Assembly (NCBI RefSeq): GCF_018861735.1
Contig: NZ_JAHLEB010000004.1
Coordinates: 62,001 to 126,000 of the forward strand
Source of the DNA: Clostridium lacusfryxellense
GTDB lineage: Bacteria; Bacillota; Clostridia; Clostridiales; Clostridiaceae
Reading direction: 5' to 3'
DNA length: 64,000 nt
Of the stretch, positions 45,340 to 55,714 are shown piece after piece. The position numbers and the translations under genes are program-made. Under the pieces are notes generated by a model. The model made no database searches and was not told the origin of the DNA. It saw only the letters and a program-made list of their open reading frames with translations. Numbering within the stretch: the first letter of the stretch is position 1; every line of letters starts with the position of its first letter.

Positions 45340-45389
45340 TATAATTTTAAATAGAACCTGCAATTATGCAGGTTCTATTTAAAATTATA
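45340..45389 (+). terminator. Long perfect hairpin between frr and uppS
   Basis: A perfect 23-bp stem (45340-45362 with 45367-45389) closes an ATTA loop. The GC-rich top (AGAACCTGCA with TGCAGGTTCT) is followed by ATTTAAAATTATA, which also pairs with the upstream AT-rich arm, so it works as a terminator in either direction. Confidence 0.85.
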
Positions 45390-45418
45390 CTATAACTATA
45401 AAAAAGGAGAGAATTTTG

Positions 45419-46183
45419 TTGAAAAATTTATTCGCTTTTTTTAAAAAGGATAAAGATGTAAGTAATTTAGACATAGATATGTCGAAAATACCAAAACATA
45501 TCGCAATTATAATGGATGGTAATGGTAGATGGGCGAAAGAACGTAATTTACCTAGAGCGCTTGGACACAAAGCCGGTGTAGAAGCAATAAGAAGAATTGT
45601 AAAAGAATGTAACAAATTAGGAGTTAAATATTTAACATTGTATGCATTTTCAACTGAAAATTGGAATAGACCTTTAAAAGAGATAGATGCTCTAATGAAA
45701 TTATTAGTAGAATATTTAAAAAACGAGTTTGAAGAGTTAAATAAAAATGATGTCGTTATAAATTCTATTGGAAACATATCAAAATTACCTTTGATATGTC
45801 GAGAAGAACTTAACCATGCTTATGAAAAAACAAAAAATAATAAAGGTTTAATTTTAAATCTTGCCTTAAATTATGGTGGAAGAAATGAAATAGTTGATGC
45901 TGTAAAAGAAATTTCTTCAGATTTAGCATGTGGAAAGATATCTAAAGATAAAATAACTGAAGAATTACTTTCAAAATATATGTATACTAGCGATATGCCA
46001 GATCCAGATCTTATAATAAGGCCTAGTGGTGAGTTAAGATTAAGTAATTTCTTATTGTGGCAGAGTGCATATTCAGAACTTTGGTTTTCGGATATCAATT
46101 GGCCGGATTTTCATGAAGAACAGTTAAAACTTGCAATATCAGATTATCAAAAAAGAGATAGAAGATTTGGAAAGGTTAAATAG
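45419..46183 (+). CDS. uppS: Undecaprenyl diphosphate synthase UppS
   Basis: UppS condenses isopentenyl diphosphate onto farnesyl diphosphate to make the C55 lipid carrier used for peptidoglycan and for the exopolysaccharide encoded upstream. The 254-residue product has HIAIIMDGNGRWAK with the catalytic Asp33, LTLYAFSTENWNRP and the C-terminal LIIRPSGELRLSNFLLWQ. The start is one of two adjacent TTG codons (45416 or 45419); AAGGAGAG upstream favours 45419. cdsA follows by 11 bp. Confidence 0.97.
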   Translation: MKNLFAFFKKDKDVSNLDIDMSKIPKHIAIIMDGNGRWAKERNLPRALGHKAGVEAIRRIVKECNKLGVKYLTLYAFSTENWNRPLKEIDALMKLLVEYLKNEFEELNKNDVVINSIGNISKLPLICREELNHAYEKTKNNKGLILNLALNYGGRNEIVDAVKEISSDLACGKISKDKITEELLSKYMYTSDMPDPDLIIRPSGELRLSNFLLWQSAYSELWFSDINWPDFHEEQLKLAISDYQKRDRRFGKVK

Positions 46184-46194
46184 GTGAGAAAATC

Positions 46195-47001
46195 ATGAAT
46201 AATAGATATTTAGGTGCACTTGTTCTAGCTCCATTGGTAATATTTTTATTTTTAGGTGGTGAGTATTTAAAATATATCGTAATGGTGCTCTCACTTTTGG
46301 GTATGTATGAGTTCTATAAGGTTTCTAGAAAAAAACACTATAAGCCAATCGGCATTGTAGGTTACATTTTATGTATAATATATTACTTGAATATGGGAAA
46401 TAGTTTTTTAAACAGTTTTAATTTATACATTTTAATAGCTACTATTTTTTTACTGCTATGTATTCCTGTTATAAATACAAGTTATAATATTTTAGATGTA
46501 GCACTAACTATATTTGGTTTTTTATATGTAGCGGTATTTTTTAGCTTTATAGTGTTTATAAACAATAAAACTTATGGTCAATATTTAGTATGGATTATAT
46601 TTATTTGTTCATGGGTTTGCGATACATCTGCTTACTATTCTGGAAGAATTTTAGGCAAGGGCGGAAAACATAAGTTATGTCCAAAAGTTAGTCCTAATAA
46701 AACAATTGAGGGCTCAATAGGAGGCCTACTTGGAAGTACAATAGGGTGCACAATTTATGGATATATAATTTCTCAATATGGTGTTCATATTGAGTTATAT
46801 CATTACGCTTTAATCGGTATTCTTTGCGGAGTTTTTGGACAATTTGGAGATTTAATTGCATCATCAATAAAAAGATTTGTTGGAGCAAAAGATTATTCTA
46901 GTCTAATACCAGGACATGGTGGGATTTTGGACAGATTTGATAGTATTTTGTTTGTATCGGTGGTTGCATTTTATTATATTACATTTATAATAGGAATATA
47001 G
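46195..47001 (+). CDS. cdsA: Phosphatidate cytidylyltransferase CdsA
   Basis: CdsA makes CDP-diacylglycerol from phosphatidic acid and CTP, the branch point of phospholipid synthesis. The 268-residue product is a membrane protein with about 7-8 hydrophobic segments and the C-terminal CDP-alcohol signature SIKRFVGAKDYSSLIPGHGG followed by ILDRFDS. It lies 11 bp after uppS, with AGGTGAG before the ATG. A 392-bp gap follows before dxr, longer than usual for this cluster. Confidence 0.96.
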   Translation: MNNRYLGALVLAPLVIFLFLGGEYLKYIVMVLSLLGMYEFYKVSRKKHYKPIGIVGYILCIIYYLNMGNSFLNSFNLYILIATIFLLLCIPVINTSYNILDVALTIFGFLYVAVFFSFIVFINNKTYGQYLVWIIFICSWVCDTSAYYSGRILGKGGKHKLCPKVSPNKTIEGSIGGLLGSTIGCTIYGYIISQYGVHIELYHYALIGILCGVFGQFGDLIASSIKRFVGAKDYSSLIPGHGGILDRFDSILFVSVVAFYYITFIIGI

Positions 47002-47393
47002 AATCAAATACAATCAAGTTTGAAAGTTAAAAAAAGCTTCATTTAATAATTTTAAATTAATAAATCATATATTTATATGATGCTAAAAGCAAGTAGTTGT
47101 GATTTAGTATTATGATAGTATATGGTTTTATTTATAAATAAAATACTTTTAAAAACTATTGTTTCGTACATAATATTTAAATTTGTATCGGGAGCAAATA
47201 TAATGTTACAAATACTTACATTTGCTTTATTTTAGTAGATAATTATGTTATATTAAATGCTGTAGAAGAATTAATTGCTTATTTTATGTGGTGTTTTGGA
47301 TATAAATTAATAGTACAGATGCTTTTGTAGTATTTATAAACTTAAATACATATATATAATAAATCATAGTTTTACAGGAATGAGGAGATTTAC
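47002..47393. other. 392-bp AT-rich gap between cdsA and dxr
   Basis: No ORF with a credible start was seen. The region contains a perfect 18-bp palindrome made of TTTTATTTA and its inverse (around 47125-47145). A TCATATA/TATATGA stem (around 47068-47083) is also present. A terminator-like hairpin pairs AGCAAAT (47193-47199) with ATTTGCT (47220-47226) and is followed by TTATTTTAG. It probably holds the end of the uppS-cdsA transcript and the dxr promoter, which I could not pin down. Confidence 0.5.
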
Positions 47394-48554
47394 GTGAAGA
47401 GACTTACTATTTTAGGAGTTACTGGGTCGATAGGAACTCAAACTTTAGATGTTATTAGAAATGATATTAAAAATTTTAGTGTTGTGGGTATTTCAGCTAA
47501 TACTAGTTGGGAAAAAATTATACCTATTATAGAGGAATTTAAACCGAAATATGTTGCCATGATGGATGAGTTAGCATCGTTAATGCTTAAAAAATATTGC
47601 GCTCAGAAAAAAGACACTACTGAAATCTTGCATGGGTTAGAAGGATTAAATTATATAAGCACTTTACCGGAAGTTGATATTGTAGTAACTTCTGTTGTAG
47701 GGATGATTGGACTTGTTCCAACTATGAAAGCTATTAATGCAGGAAAGGATATTGCTTTAGCTAATAAGGAAACACTAGTTGCAGCAGGTGGGATTGTAAT
47801 TGATGCAGCTAAAAAAAACAATGTAAAAATTTTGCCTGTTGATTCAGAACATGGTGCTATTTTTCAATGCTTGCAAGGTAATAGGTTAGAAACAGTTAAT
47901 AAAATAATATTAACTGCATCAGGTGGACCATTTAGAGGTAAAAATAGACAAGAATTGATTGAGATAAAACCAGAAGAAGCACTTAAACATCCTAAATGGA
48001 ATATGGGTAAAAAAATATCGATAGATTCTTCAACACTTATGAATAAAGGACTAGAAGTTATAGAGGCACATTGGTTATTTGGAGTTGATTATGACGATAT
48101 CCAAGTGGTAGTTCATCCTCAAAGTATTATACATTCTATGGTTGAGTACATAGATGGGAGTGTAATAGCTCAAATGGGCGCAGCGGATATGAAACTTCCT
48201 ATTCAATATGCTCTTAACTACCCTACACGAAAAAATCCCGTTATAGATAAATTGGATTTTTATAATATGGCTAACTTAACTTTTGAAAAACCGGATATGG
48301 ATACTTTCAATTGTCTCAAATTAGCATATAAAGCAGGAAGAATGGGTGGCAACATGCCTGCTATAATGAATGCAGCTAATGAAATTGCTGTTGAACTGTT
48401 TTTAGAATATAAAATTAAATATCTTCAAATAGAAGAAATCATAGAAAAATGTATGAACGAATTTGATCACAAGATTAATCCGAGTCTTGAAGGTATTTTA
48501 GAAGTTGATTTAAAGGTAAGGGGATATGTAAGAAATAATTATGATAAAAGATAG
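47394..48554 (+). CDS. dxr: 1-deoxy-D-xylulose 5-phosphate reductoisomerase Dxr
   Basis: Dxr makes 2-C-methyl-D-erythritol 4-phosphate with NADPH, the committed step of the MEP isoprenoid pathway. The 386-residue product has the NADPH loop GVTGSIGTQTLDVI, PVDSEHGAIFQCL (metal site), KISIDSSTLMNKGLEVIEAH and VHPQSIIHSMVEY. The start is GTG 47394, with GAGGAG 8 nt upstream. It lies 14 bp before rseP, and ispG (later in the same pathway) is one gene on, so isoprenoid supply for UppS is encoded together. Confidence 0.97.
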   Translation: MKRLTILGVTGSIGTQTLDVIRNDIKNFSVVGISANTSWEKIIPIIEEFKPKYVAMMDELASLMLKKYCAQKKDTTEILHGLEGLNYISTLPEVDIVVTSVVGMIGLVPTMKAINAGKDIALANKETLVAAGGIVIDAAKKNNVKILPVDSEHGAIFQCLQGNRLETVNKIILTASGGPFRGKNRQELIEIKPEEALKHPKWNMGKKISIDSSTLMNKGLEVIEAHWLFGVDYDDIQVVVHPQSIIHSMVEYIDGSVIAQMGAADMKLPIQYALNYPTRKNPVIDKLDFYNMANLTFEKPDMDTFNCLKLAYKAGRMGGNMPAIMNAANEIAVELFLEYKIKYLQIEEIIEKCMNEFDHKINPSLEGILEVDLKVRGYVRNNYDKR

Positions 48555-48568
48555 GAAGGAGAAACAGT

Positions 48569-49618
48569 ATGGCTAGCTCAATAACAGGCGTTTTAACAAA
48601 CATACCATATTATATTATGGCTATGTTAGCATTTAGTCTTTTAATTATAATACATGAATTAGGACATTTCGCTCTATGCAAGCTAAATGGAGTAAAAGTA
48701 AGCGAATTTTCACTCGGAATGGGTCCAAAACTTTTTGGAATAAAAGGGAAGGAAACAGAGTATTTAATTAAAGCTTTTCCTATTGGTGGGTATGTTAAAA
48801 TGGAGGGAGAGGAAGGTGGAAGTGATGATCCAAGAGCTTTCAGTAATAAAACTCCACTTCAAAAACTAAGTATAGTATCTGCTGGTGCCATTATGAACTT
48901 AGTTTTAGCAGTAGTTTTATTTGCTATTGTAGGTGGTGCAAAAGGATATATATTGCCAATAATAGGTGAGGTAAGTGCAAATGGGCCAGCCCAAAAAGCT
49001 GGAATGCAGGCAGGGGATGAAATTACTAAGGTTAATAAGGTTAATATAGATAGATGGGATGAATTAATTAATGTGATATACGCTTCAAAAGGTGAAAGTA
49101 TGAATATTGAGGTACTTAGGAATTCAAAAGTGCAAAAAATAACATTGAAACCAGTTAAAAATGAGAAAGAAAAAACATTCATGATAGGAGTACGTGTTTC
49201 TGGCGTAGAAAAGAAATTAAACTTAGGAGAGTCTGTTGTTTATGGATTTGACCAAACAATTGATACAGCAAAACAAACTTTTGGATTTTTTGGAACATTA
49301 TTTAAAGGTAAAGCTTCTGCTGACGATGTTGGAGGGCCAATAAGCATAATAAAAATCTCTACAAAAGCAGCACAATCTGGAGTCACAACATTATTGTACT
49401 TTACTGCATTAATGAGTGTACAACTTGGAATATTTAATGTAATACCTTTTCCAGCTTTGGATGGCGGATGGATTTTCATGTTGTTATTTGAGATAATAAC
49501 AGGTAAAAAATTAGATGATAATAAAGTTGGTGTTATAAATTATATTGGATTTATGATTTTAATGGCATTCATGGTGGTAATAATAATTAAGGATATAGTT
49601 AGTCCACTAAAATTCTAG
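48569..49618 (+). CDS. rseP: Site-2 intramembrane zinc protease RseP (RasP)
   Basis: RseP cuts transmembrane substrates such as anti-sigma factors and leftover signal peptides. The 349-residue product has the zinc motif HELGH (29-33) in the first membrane helix, a PDZ domain (about 115-210, with GPAQKAGMQAGDEITKVN), and the second active-site helix NVIPFPALDGG. AAGGAG precedes the ATG. It lies between dxr and ispG, the usual place in clostridia. I see no sigma/anti-sigma pair in the window. Confidence 0.96.
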   Translation: MASSITGVLTNIPYYIMAMLAFSLLIIIHELGHFALCKLNGVKVSEFSLGMGPKLFGIKGKETEYLIKAFPIGGYVKMEGEEGGSDDPRAFSNKTPLQKLSIVSAGAIMNLVLAVVLFAIVGGAKGYILPIIGEVSANGPAQKAGMQAGDEITKVNKVNIDRWDELINVIYASKGESMNIEVLRNSKVQKITLKPVKNEKEKTFMIGVRVSGVEKKLNLGESVVYGFDQTIDTAKQTFGFFGTLFKGKASADDVGGPISIIKISTKAAQSGVTTLLYFTALMSVQLGIFNVIPFPALDGGWIFMLLFEIITGKKLDDNKVGVINYIGFMILMAFMVVIIIKDIVSPLKF

Positions 49619-49630
49619 GAGATGAAGACT

Positions 49631-50689
49631 ATGGATAATTTAAGGGTTAGTAAAACAAAGAAGATAAAAATAGGAAATATATATATTGGTGGAGATTCAA
49701 AAGTCACAACGCAGTCAATGACCAATACAGACACTAGAGATGTTGATGCTACGATAAATCAAATTCTTGATCTAGAAAAGGTTGGATGTGACATTGTGCG
49801 CTGTGCTGTGCCTGATATGGAAGCTGCGGAGGCTCTTAAAGACATCATTAAAGGAATTCATATACCGCTAGTGGCAGATATCCATTTCGACTATAGACTT
49901 GCTTTGAAGTCTATTGAGAATGGAATAGCCAAATTGAGGATTAATCCAGGGAATATCGGAAGCATTGATAAAATAAAATTGGTTGCAGATGCGGCAAAAG
50001 CTAAAGGCATACCTATTAGAATTGGTGTAAACTCTGGGTCGCTAGAAAAAGATATTCTTGAAAAGCACGGACATGTATGTGCAGAAGCATTGGTTGAAAG
50101 TGCACTAAGACATGTTAAAATACTAGAAAGTTTAAATTTTTATGACATAGTTATTTCAATAAAGTCATCAGATGTTGTTATGATGATTAAAAGTTATAAA
50201 TTATTAGCAGATAAAGTGAATTATCCGCTGCATCTAGGTGTTACTGAAGCTGGTACTACATGGAGAGGGACAATAAAATCAAGTATAGGTATCGGAGCAC
50301 TACTTGCAGAGGGTATTGGAGATACTATAAGGGTATCACTAACTGGAGACGTATTAGATGAAGTTAAAGTTGGCAAAGAAATCTTAAAATCATTAGGGTA
50401 TATTAATGATGGAGTTAAATTTGTATCATGTCCAACTTGCGGTAGAACTCAAATTAATCTTATTGCAATTGCAAATGAAGTAGAGGAAAGACTAAAAGAA
50501 TGTAATAAGAATATAAAGATTGCAATAATGGGGTGCGTTGTTAATGGCCCAGGTGAGGCAAGAGAAGCTGATATTGGAATAGCAGGGGGGAACGGTGTTG
50601 GCCTCATATTTAAAAAAGGTGAAATAATTAAAACCGTTAAGGAAGAAGAGCTAGTCGAAGAACTTATTCGCGAGATAGATAAACTATAA
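49631..50689 (+). CDS. ispG: 4-hydroxy-3-methylbut-2-enyl diphosphate synthase IspG
   Basis: IspG is the 4Fe-4S enzyme of the penultimate MEP pathway step. The 352-residue product has the TIM-barrel part (QSMTNTDTRDVDATINQI, LVADIHFDYRLAL, KLRINPGNIG) and the cluster-binding cysteines in CPTCGRTQ and IMGCVVNGPGEA. ATG 49631 is chosen because AGGAGATG at 49617-49624 is its ribosome binding site; an ATG at 49622 lies inside that site. It is cotranscribed with dxr and rseP. Confidence 0.97.
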   Translation: MDNLRVSKTKKIKIGNIYIGGDSKVTTQSMTNTDTRDVDATINQILDLEKVGCDIVRCAVPDMEAAEALKDIIKGIHIPLVADIHFDYRLALKSIENGIAKLRINPGNIGSIDKIKLVADAAKAKGIPIRIGVNSGSLEKDILEKHGHVCAEALVESALRHVKILESLNFYDIVISIKSSDVVMMIKSYKLLADKVNYPLHLGVTEAGTTWRGTIKSSIGIGALLAEGIGDTIRVSLTGDVLDEVKVGKEILKSLGYINDGVKFVSCPTCGRTQINLIAIANEVEERLKECNKNIKIAIMGCVVNGPGEAREADIGIAGGNGVGLIFKKGEIIKTVKEEELVEELIREIDKL

Positions 50690-50713
50690 AATGTCTTTTC
50701 AGGAGGAATATAA

Positions 50714-53700
50714 ATGGATGTCAGCTTAGCTGAGATGCTTAAAAATGATTTTAATTTAAATGAAGAAACATTAAAAGATGATATTAAGGTATTAAGAGTT
50801 CAATACCTTAAAAAAAGCAATAAGTTAAGAGTTTTAATAAAATCTTTTGATGATATAGATGATAATAAAAAACTACATATAAAAAATATTATTTCAAAGC
50901 GATTATGTAGTTTTGAAGATATACAGTTGGTTTGTTACAGGGATGTATCAGATGCTACTATAGAAGATGTAAAAGATAAGTTTTGGTTGGATGTAGTTAA
51001 CGTAATAGCAACCTCGCAACCATCAAGCAAAGATAGTTTGCTTAAATCTTCTAGGATAATTGAAAATGGAATGCTTAAAATACAGTGCGGTAATGATTTT
51101 ATGTGCAAAATTTTAAGGGATAAAAATATAGAAATCCTTATAAAGAATACTATAAATGATATGTTTGGAATTAATTCCGTGATTAAATTAGAACATAATG
51201 GTGAACTTTCTAAAGAAGATTATTTTGGTAAAAAAGAAAAAGAAAATGAGGTTATAATAAAAGAAATAATTAAAAATATTAGTACAGAAAAGAAAGATAA
51301 GCCTGCGAATAGTGGTCAAAACAATGAAAAAGATAATAAATTTAGCAGACCAGGATTTAGGAAAGATGAAGCTGCTGATGCAAACACTATAATGGGTAGA
51401 AATATAAAAAGCGATACTATAGAAATAAATGAGATAGATGAAGCTTCAGGAATTGTCAGCATATGCGGAGATATTTTCAAAATCAAAATTATTGAAACAA
51501 AAACTGGTAGAATAATTATTACATTTTATATAACAGATTATACAAGTTCAATTACAGTGAAATGTTTTCCAAAACCTAAAGATGTGGAAAAAATAATGGA
51601 TGAAATTAAAGTTGGACTTTTTTGCAAGGTGCGTGGAGAAGCAAGTTATGACACATATGCAAGAGAAATTGTTATAATGGCAAAAGATATAGTAAAACTT
51701 AAGAAAATAGAGAGAATGGATACGGCAGTTGAAAAAAGAGTGGAGCTTCATTTGCACACACAAATGAGTGCTATGGATGGAATATGCCCTGCATCTAAAC
51801 TTGTTGAAAGAGCAGCTAAATGGGGACATAATGCAGTGGCAATAACTGACCATGGCGTGGTTCAGGCTTTTCCAGAAGCTATGGATGCAGCTAAAAAAAA
51901 TAAGATAAAGGTTTTATACGGCGTTGAGGGTTATTTAGTAGATGATGGTGTGCCAATTGTTATTAATAATCATAATGAAAATTTAGATGATATTTTTGTG
52001 GTTTTTGATTTAGAGACCACGGGACTTTCTAGTGAAAATGATAGAATTACAGAAATTGGTGCGGTTAAGATTGAAAATGGAAAAATAATTGATAGATTTA
52101 ATGAGTTTGTAAATCCAGGAAGAGACATACCCTATAAGATTACAGAACTAACTGGAATTACAAATGATATGGTTGCTGGTGCAGAATCTATTGAAGAAAT
52201 ACTCCCGAAATTCCTAGAGTTTGCTAGTGGTAGTGTAGTAGTGGCACATAATGCTGATTTTGATGCTTCTTTTATAAAGAAAAACTCCCAGAGACTTAAT
52301 TTAAAGTTTGAAAATGCAATTATGGATACAATACCACTAGCTAAATATTTACTTCCTGAGCTTAAAACATTTAAGTTAAATGTAGTAGCTAAATATCTAG
52401 GCATCTCGCTTGAAAATCATCACAGAGCGGTAGATGATGCTAAAGCAACTGCGGATATACTATTACATTGTTTTGGACTACTTAGAGAAAAAAACATTTT
52501 AGATTTGGATACTTTAAATAAAGAATTCTTAGGGGATTTTAATGTAAAAAAGGCAAACACTTATCATGTTATTATTTTAGTTAAAAATCTTGTGGGGCTT
52601 AAAAATTTATATAAGTTAATTTCATTTTCAAATTTAGATTATTTTCACAGAAGACCAAGGCTTCCTAAAACTTTAGTGGAAGAATATAGGGAAGGTCTTA
52701 TAGTTGGGTCCGCTTGTGAAGCTGGACAAGTCTACAAGGAAGTTCTTCAAGGAAAATCTGAAGATGAACTTAAGAAAATTATAAAATTCTATGATTATTT
52801 AGAAATACAGCCTCTTTTAAATAACAAATTCATGATTAAAAATGGTACCGTAAAAGATGAAAATGAACTAATGGATATTAATAGAAAAATTTGTGATTTA
52901 GGAGAAAAAAATAATTTGCCTGTAGTTGCTACAGGAGATGTACATTTTTTAGATCCGTCAGATGAGGTGTTTAGAAAAATTTTAATGGCTGGTAAAGGTT
53001 TTTCAGATGCCGATGACCAACCACCACTATATTTTAAAACTACTAATGAAATGTTAAAGGAATTTTCATATTTAGGTGATAAAAAATGTAGAGAGGTTGT
53101 TATTTATAACCCAAATAAAATTGCAGATATGATAGAAGTTATAAAACCTATACCTGATGGTACGTTTACTCCTACAATACCAGGCGCAGAAGATGATATT
53201 CGAAAGATGACTTCAGATAAAGTTCATTCTATATACGGGGAAATATTACCGGAGATAGTAGAAAAAAGGTTGGATAAGGAATTAAACTCTATTATAGGAA
53301 ATGGATATGCCGTACTTTATCTAATAGCTGAAAAATTGGTAGCAAAATCTCTTGCAGATGGTTATTTAGTAGGATCAAGAGGTTCGGTTGGATCTTCTTT
53401 TGCGGCTAATATGTCTAACATAACAGAGGTAAATGGGCTTCCACCTCATTATGTATGTCCTAATTGTAAAAAGAGTGAATTTATTTTGGATGGATCTGTT
53501 GGTTCAGGAGCTGATTTACCTGATAAAGAGTGTCCAAGTTGTGGCACGTTATATGTGAAAGACGGTCATGATATTCCGTTTGAAACTTTTTTAGGGTTTG
53601 AAGGGGATAAAGAGCCAGATATAGATTTGAATTTCTCAGGAGATAATCAAGCAGATATTCATAGGTATACAGAGGTTTTGTTTGGTAAAGGGCATACTTT

Positions 53701-55036
53701 CAAGGCAGGAACAATTGGAACAATTGCTGATAAAACTGCTTATGGATATGTAAAGAAATATTTAGGACAAAAGGATATTATGGTCCCACAAGCTGAGATA
53801 GAAAGACTCGTCCAGGGCTGTACTGGGGTTAAAAGAACATCGGGGCAACATCCAGGTGGAATAATGGTTGTGCCAAGTGACAATGAAATATATAATTTTT
53901 GTCCAGTACAACACCCTGCTGATGACCCTAATTCAGATATTATTACAACGCATTTTGATTATCATTCTATAAGTGGAAGGCTGCTTAAACTAGATATCCT
54001 TGGACATGATGATCCTACAATGCTTAAAATGCTTGAAGATTTAACGGGACTTGACCCGCTAACTATTCCACTATCTGACGCTAAGGTTATAAGTTTATTT
54101 ACTTCTCCTGCAGCGCTTGGGTTAACTATCAAGGAACTGGGTTGCGAAGTTGGAAGTTATGGTGTTCCAGAGTTTGGTACAAAATTTGTTAAACAAATGC
54201 TTTTAGATACTCAACCAAAATCATTTTCAGATTTAGTTAGAATTTCAGGGCTGTCTCATGGTACAGATGTATGGATTAATAATGCACAATATTATATTAA
54301 AGAAGGATTTACGACACTTAAAGATTGTATATCTACTAGAGATGATATTATGGTTTATCTAATACAAAAAAATCTTGAACCTAAGACTGCATTTACTATA
54401 ATGGAGAAGGTGCGAAAAGGTAAAGGGCTTACTGAAGATGATGAGGCAGTAATGAGAGAACATGATGTACCGGATTGGTACATTGGTTCATGTAAAAAGA
54501 TAAAGTATATGTTCCCAAAAGGACATGCAGTAGCATATGTAATGATGGCTGTAAGAATAGCATACTATAAGGTTTATTTCCCAAAGGAATATTATTGCAC
54601 GTTCTTTACAATAAGAGCAGATGACTTCGATGCTAATTTAATTTCAAAAGGCGAGAGTGCAATAAAGATGAAAATGGATGAACTAACAGCATTAGGTAAG
54701 GATATAGGAAACAAAGAAAAAGGACTTCTTACAGCACTTGAGTTGTCTTACGAAATGTTTAAAAGAGGGATAAAGTTATTAAATGTAGATTTATATAAGT
54801 CAGAGGCTGTTAAATTTACAATTGAAGATGATTCGATAAGACCACCACTCAGTGGACTTGAAGGTGTAGGTGAAAATGCTGCCAAAAGCATAGTCTTGGT
54901 AAGACAGGAGGGGGAGTTTATATCTAAAGAAGATTTGAGAATCCGTTGTAAGATATCAAAAACAGTAATTGAATCATTTGATAAACATGGATGTTTAAAA
55001 GATCTTCCAGATACAAATCAGTTGTCGTTTTTTTAG
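50714..55036 (+). CDS. polC: DNA polymerase III PolC-type alpha subunit
   Basis: PolC is the main replicative polymerase of low-GC Gram-positives, with built-in proofreading. The 1440-residue product shows an N-terminal region, an OB fold (about 235-330), the PHP domain ([17 protein letters not shown] from about 345) interrupted by the DnaQ-type exonuclease ([13 protein letters not shown] from about 428), a zinc-binding CPNCKKSEF...CPSCG pair near 914-945, and the palm ([13 protein letters not shown]). AGGAGG precedes the ATG. It lies 24 bp after ispG and ends with three hairpins in tandem. Confidence 0.98.
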   Translation: MDVSLAEMLKNDFNLNEETLKDDIKVLRVQYLKKSNKLRVLIKSFDDIDDNKKLHIKNIISKRLCSFEDIQLVCYRDVSDATIEDVKDKFWLDVVNVIATSQPSSKDSLLKSSRIIENGMLKIQCGNDFMCKILRDKNIEILIKNTINDMFGINSVIKLEHNGELSKEDYFGKKEKENEVIIKEIIKNISTEKKDKPANSGQNNEKDNKFSRPGFRKDEAADANTIMGRNIKSDTIEINEIDEASGIVSICGDIFKIKIIETKTGRIIITFYITDYTSSITVKCFPKPKDVEKIMDEIKVGLFCKVRGEASYDTYAREIVIMAKDIVKLKKIERMDTAVEKRVELHLHTQMSAMDGICPASKLVERAAKWGHNAVAITDHGVVQAFPEAMDAAKKNKIKVLYGVEGYLVDDGVPIVINNHNENLDDIFVVFDLETTGLSSENDRITEIGAVKIENGKIIDRFNEFVNPGRDIPYKITELTGITNDMVAGAESIEEILPKFLEFASGSVVVAHNADFDASFIKKNSQRLNLKFENAIMDTIPLAKYLLPELKTFKLNVVAKYLGISLENHHRAVDDAKATADILLHCFGLLREKNILDLDTLNKEFLGDFNVKKANTYHVIILVKNLVGLKNLYKLISFSNLDYFHRRPRLPKTLVEEYREGLIVGSACEAGQVYKEVLQGKSEDELKKIIKFYDYLEIQPLLNNKFMIKNGTVKDENELMDINRKICDLGEKNNLPVVATGDVHFLDPSDEVFRKILMAGKGFSDADDQPPLYFKTTNEMLKEFSYLGDKKCREVVIYNPNKIADMIEVIKPIPDGTFTPTIPGAEDDIRKMTSDKVHSIYGEILPEIVEKRLDKELNSIIGNGYAVLYLIAEKLVAKSLADGYLVGSRGSVGSSFAANMSNITEVNGLPPHYVCPNCKKSEFILDGSVGSGADLPDKECPSCGTLYVKDGHDIPFETFLGFEGDKEPDIDLNFSGDNQADIHRYTEVLFGKGHTFKAGTIGTIADKTAYGYVKKYLGQKDIMVPQAEIERLVQGCTGVKRTSGQHPGGIMVVPSDNEIYNFCPVQHPADDPNSDIITTHFDYHSISGRLLKLDILGHDDPTMLKMLEDLTGLDPLTIPLSDAKVISLFTSPAALGLTIKELGCEVGSYGVPEFGTKFVKQMLLDTQPKSFSDLVRISGLSHGTDVWINNAQYYIKEGFTTLKDCISTRDDIMVYLIQKNLEPKTAFTIMEKVRKGKGLTEDDEAVMREHDVPDWYIGSCKKIKYMFPKGHAVAYVMMAVRIAYYKVYFPKEYYCTFFTIRADDFDANLISKGESAIKMKMDELTALGKDIGNKEKGLLTALELSYEMFKRGIKLLNVDLYKSEAVKFTIEDDSIRPPLSGLEGVGENAAKSIVLVRQEGEFISKEDLRIRCKISKTVIESFDKHGCLKDLPDTNQLSFF

Positions 55037-55094
55037 CTAAATGCAATTAACCCTTGAATTAGCAAATTTTATATGATAGAATAATATATATTAG

Positions 55095-55114
55095 TTACCG
55101 TTGGTAATTTTATT
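55095..55114 (+). terminator. Short terminator after polC (first of three hairpins)
   Basis: TTACC (55095-55099) pairs with GGTAA (55103-55107), followed by TTTTATTG. The stem is short and probably leaky. Confidence 0.5.
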
Positions 55115-55118
55115 GTAT

Positions 55119-55140
55119 GAGAGTAGGCCCGCCTACTCTC
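55119..55140 (+). terminator. Second hairpin after polC
   Basis: GAGAGTAGGC (55119-55128) pairs perfectly with GCCTACTCTC (55131-55140); TATTTATTG follows. Confidence 0.7.
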
Positions 55141-55150
55141 TATTTATTGA

Positions 55151-55176
55151 AACGCAACTCATGGTTGCGTTTTAAT
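55151..55176 (+). terminator. Third hairpin after polC
   Basis: AACGCAAC (55151-55158) pairs perfectly with GTTGCGTT (55164-55171) around TCATG, followed by TTAATTATA. Confidence 0.75.
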
Positions 55177-55239
55177 TATAATATTATGTATAATTATGCT
55201 AATAATTGTAGAAAATACTAATAAAAGGAGGGTGTTAAA

Positions 55240-55701
55240 ATGAGAAATGATACCTTGTTGCAAAAACTCCAAAAAATAGCTCAGCCAATAGTTGAAAAAA
55301 ATAATTGCGAATTATATCATTTGGAATATGTTAAAGAAGCAGGAGAAAATTACCTGAGGATTTATATAGATAGTTCTAATGGAATATCTTTAGAAGATTG
55401 TGAGAAAACAAGTAGAGGAATCAGTGAAATATTAGATGTAGAGGATCCGATAACTGATAGTTATTGTTTAGAGGTTTCTTCTCCAGGAATTGAAAGAGTT
55501 TTATACGATGATAATCATCTAAATAAATACATAGGCCAAAATGTACTAGTTAATTTAAATAGTCTGTATGAAGGCGTTAAAAAGCTTGAGGGCAATTTAT
55601 TAGGATTTTCTGATGTGCAAATAGAAATTCAATATGATGGGAATAATATATCTATTCCAAAAGATAAGATTTCCGTTGTGAGTTTGAAACCGGAACTGTA
55701 A
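55240..55701 (+). CDS. rimP: Ribosome maturation factor RimP
   Basis: RimP assists 30S subunit maturation. The 153-residue product has VEKNNCELYHLEYVKEAGEN, LRIYIDSSNGISLEDCE and the diagnostic YCLEVSSPGIERVL. AAGGAGGGTG precedes the ATG. It opens the nusA operon (rimP-nusA-rnpM-ylxQ-infB-rbfA and beyond), an order conserved across Firmicutes. Confidence 0.96.
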   Translation: MRNDTLLQKLQKIAQPIVEKNNCELYHLEYVKEAGENYLRIYIDSSNGISLEDCEKTSRGISEILDVEDPITDSYCLEVSSPGIERVLYDDNHLNKYIGQNVLVNLNSLYEGVKKLEGNLLGFSDVQIEIQYDGNNISIPKDKISVVSLKPEL

Positions 55702-55714
55702 GGAGGAAGTTAAA

